From Burkholderiales bacterium RIFCSPHIGHO2_12_FULL_61_11 (lineage in GTDB: Bacteria; Pseudomonadota; Gammaproteobacteria; Burkholderiales; Burkholderiaceae_C), in assembly GCA_001770785.1 (NCBI GenBank), contig MERZ01000203.1, positions 1 through 5,813 on the forward strand: a stretch of DNA of 5,813 nucleotides, in the 5' to 3' direction. The notes beneath the pieces were generated by a model, which was given only the letters and a program-made list of their open reading frames with translations, was not told the DNA's origin and did not search any database. The translations under genes were made by a program, and so were the position numbers. Positions within the stretch are counted from its first letter, which is position 1, and every line of letters starts with the position of its first letter. Shown piece after piece: positions 4,716 to 5,813 of this stretch.

Positions 4716-5444
4716 TCACCGGGCGACGCCCAGCAGGCGATCAAGCAGTTCAGGCTGCTCGCGCAAGTCCTCTGCGGCACCGCTGTGCACCACCGTGCCA
4801 TGGTCGAGCACCACGGCGCGGTGACTGATGGCCAGAATGGCTTGGGGATGCTGTTCGACGATGATGGCGCTCAGGCCCTCTTCGCGCGTGATGCGGCGGA
4901 TGGCCCGCAGCAGTTCCTGCACGATGATGGGTGCCAAGCCTTCGAGGGGTTCGTCCAGCAGCAGGAGCTTGGGGTTGAGCACCAGCGCGCGGCCGACCGC
5001 CAGCATCTGCTGTTCACCGCCCGAAAGCTGCGTGCCGAGGTTGGTCTTGCGTTCAGCCAGACGCGGGAACATCTCGTAAACACGCGCAGGCGTCCAGGGC
5101 AAGGCGGCCCGACCCGCCCTTGCCGGCCGGGCCACGGCGGTGAGGTTTTCGTCCACCGTGAGCGATTTGAAGATATTGCGCTCCTGCGGCACCCAGCCAA
5201 TGCCGGCCGCCGCGCGTTCGTGGGACGCCAGTTTGTGCAGGGCCACGCCACCCAGCGTGATGCTGCCAGAGAATTGGCGGGTGGCACCCACCAGGGTATT
5301 GATCAGGGTGGTTTTTCCTGTGCCATTGCGACCCAGCAGCGCCAGGGTCTGGCCCTCGGCCAGCGCCAGCGAAATTCCGGTCAGCACCACGGCCTGGCCA
5401 TAACCTGCACTCAGCCCCTCTACTCTCAGCAAATCATCAGACAT
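4716..5444 (-). CDS. livF: Branched-chain amino acid-type ABC transporter ATPase (LivF-like)
   Basis: The 242 residues match LivF length. Motifs in order, counted from the chosen ATG: Walker A GRNGTGKT at 38-45, Q-loop Gln87 (WVPQERNIF), ABC signature LSGGEQQ at 140-146, Walker B KLLLLDEP at 159-166 with catalytic E165, D-loop LEGLAP, and H-loop His199 (IIVEQHP). All are intact, so it should be an active nucleotide-binding subunit on the cytoplasmic face, working with LivG and the LivH/LivM permeases. The start at 5442-5444 is chosen because MSDDLLRVEGLSAGYG is a normal LivF N-terminus, because GAGGAAG lies six bases upstream (5451-5457, minus strand), and because it gives an 8-nt ATGTCTGA overlap with the end of livG. 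A longer opening to 5501 would run inside livG. Homologues in this order transport many substrates besides branched-chain amino acids, so the gene symbol denotes family, not substrate. Confidence 0.95.
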   Translation of the reverse strand: MSDDLLRVEGLSAGYGQAVVLTGISLALAEGQTLALLGRNGTGKTTLINTLVGATRQFSGSITLGGVALHKLASHERAAAGIGWVPQERNIFKSLTVDENLTAVARPARAGRAALPWTPARVYEMFPRLAERKTNLGTQLSGGEQQMLAVGRALVLNPKLLLLDEPLEGLAPIIVQELLRAIRRITREEGLSAIIVEQHPQAILAISHRAVVLDHGTVVHSGAAEDLREQPELLDRLLGVAR

Positions 5445-5813
5445 GGCCGGCTTCCTCGCCATGGCCCAGGTAGACGGCCTTGACCCGCGGGTCATTGGCA
5501 ATCTGGTCGGGGTCGCCCTCGGTTAACACCGCGCCGTTGACCAATACCGTCATGCGCTTGGCAAAGCTGAAAACCAGATCCATGTCATGCTCAATCAAAA
5601 GCACCGACACATCGTCCGGCAGGGCTGCCACGGTTTGCAGCAGCTCTTCACGCTCGCCCGCTGGCACCCCGGCCACCGGTTCGTCGAGCAGCAACACGCG
5701 CGGCTCACAGGCCAGCGCAATGGCAATTTCCAGCAAGCGGCGTTTGCCGTATGCCAGTACATTGGTCGCCTGGTTCATCACGCTGGTGAGGTGGAACTGC
5801 TCGAGCAACCCTT
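5437..5813 (-). CDS. livG: ABC transporter ATPase (LivG-like), N-terminal part beyond the right edge
   Basis: This is the C-terminal 124 residues of the partner ATPase; the frame is open to the window edge, so the Walker A and Q-loop lie outside. Visible motifs are the LivG-style signature LAYGKRRLLEIAIALA, Walker B VLLLDEPVAGV and the H-loop LLIEHDMDLVF. The C-terminus (GDPDQIANDPRVKAVYLGHG) is the usual LivG tail. The signature LAYGKRR departs from the standard LSGGQ, but LSYG-type variants are normal in LivG. It overlaps the livF start by 8 nt, indicating translational coupling, and forms the heterodimer partner of LivF. The permease genes are presumably further right. The TTG at 5806-5808 is not the start. 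Confidence 0.94.
   Translation of the reverse strand, partial: GLLEQFHLTSVMNQATNVLAYGKRRLLEIAIALACEPRVLLLDEPVAGVPAGEREELLQTVAALPDDVSVLLIEHDMDLVFSFAKRMTVLVNGAVLTEGDPDQIANDPRVKAVYLGHGEEAGHV

Noticed and set aside
3547..4824. Plus-strand 425-codon open frame
   Set aside because: It is antisense to the complete Bug receptor gene, with histidine- and arginine-rich shadow composition; the minus-strand protein has a signal peptide and all family motifs.
4785..5483. Plus-strand 232-codon open frame
   Set aside because: It is antisense to livF, whose Walker A, Q-loop, signature, Walker B and H-loop are all intact on the minus strand.
5445..5501. Longer livF start adding 19 residues
   Set aside because: The extension lies within the livG C-terminus and has no family similarity, whereas the ATG at 5444 has a GAGGAAG ribosome binding site at correct spacing.
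1..5813. CRISPR array, complete IS, toxin-antitoxin or defence system
   Set aside because: I saw no regularly spaced repeats of 24-40 bp, no paired IS ends, and no nuclease, toxin or defence motifs in any supported frame.

Overview
The window looks like chromosomal DNA of a beta-proteobacterium, probably Burkholderiales (Comamonadaceae-like). The reasons are the high GC content, a Bug-type periplasmic receptor (a family greatly expanded in this order), a branched-chain-amino-acid-type (Liv) ABC transporter encoded next to it, and the general codon style. The genus assignment is inference from reading alone.

Left part (1-312): the possible tail of an unidentified protein, then a well-formed tRNA-Ser(GGA) gene with its own sigma70-type promoter and a strong intrinsic terminator.

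Middle part (about 313-2600): an eroded accessory region that starts just behind the tRNA, a classic integration site. It holds three GGTGGTATC direct repeats, a probable 5'-truncated metallophosphoesterase fragment, the right-hand end of an IS66-family element, the last ~39 codons of an IS21-type istB, and, on the minus strand, the last 53 codons of a gene resembling a phage tail tape-measure protein. These remnants come from unrelated elements and lie end to end, so the stretch reads as a graveyard of successive insertions and deletions. Inside it sits one apparently intact two-gene unit on the plus strand: a 77-residue cysteine-rich, probably zinc-binding protein and a 139-residue tandem-CBS-domain protein. 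Both have good ribosome binding sites and are 32 nt apart. The CBS gene stops exactly where the istB remnant begins.

Right part (2601-5813): a minus-strand metabolic and transport cluster. In transcription order it is livG-like ATPase (cut by the right edge), livF-like ATPase (8-nt overlap with livG), a Bug/TctC-type extracytoplasmic solute receptor (59 nt later), and an NAD(P)-dependent 6-phosphogluconate/3-hydroxyisobutyrate dehydrogenase-like oxidoreductase with a C-terminal DUF1932-type region (193 nt later, with a hairpin in the gap). A reasonable reading is uptake and first oxidation of a small organic acid, but the substrate cannot be told from the sequence.

No CRISPR array, complete insertion sequence, toxin-antitoxin pair or recognisable defence system was found. 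The most unusual points are the Cys-rich/CBS pair stranded among mobile-element remnants, the CBS/istB junction, and the phage tail fragment, which lacks its own start codon.
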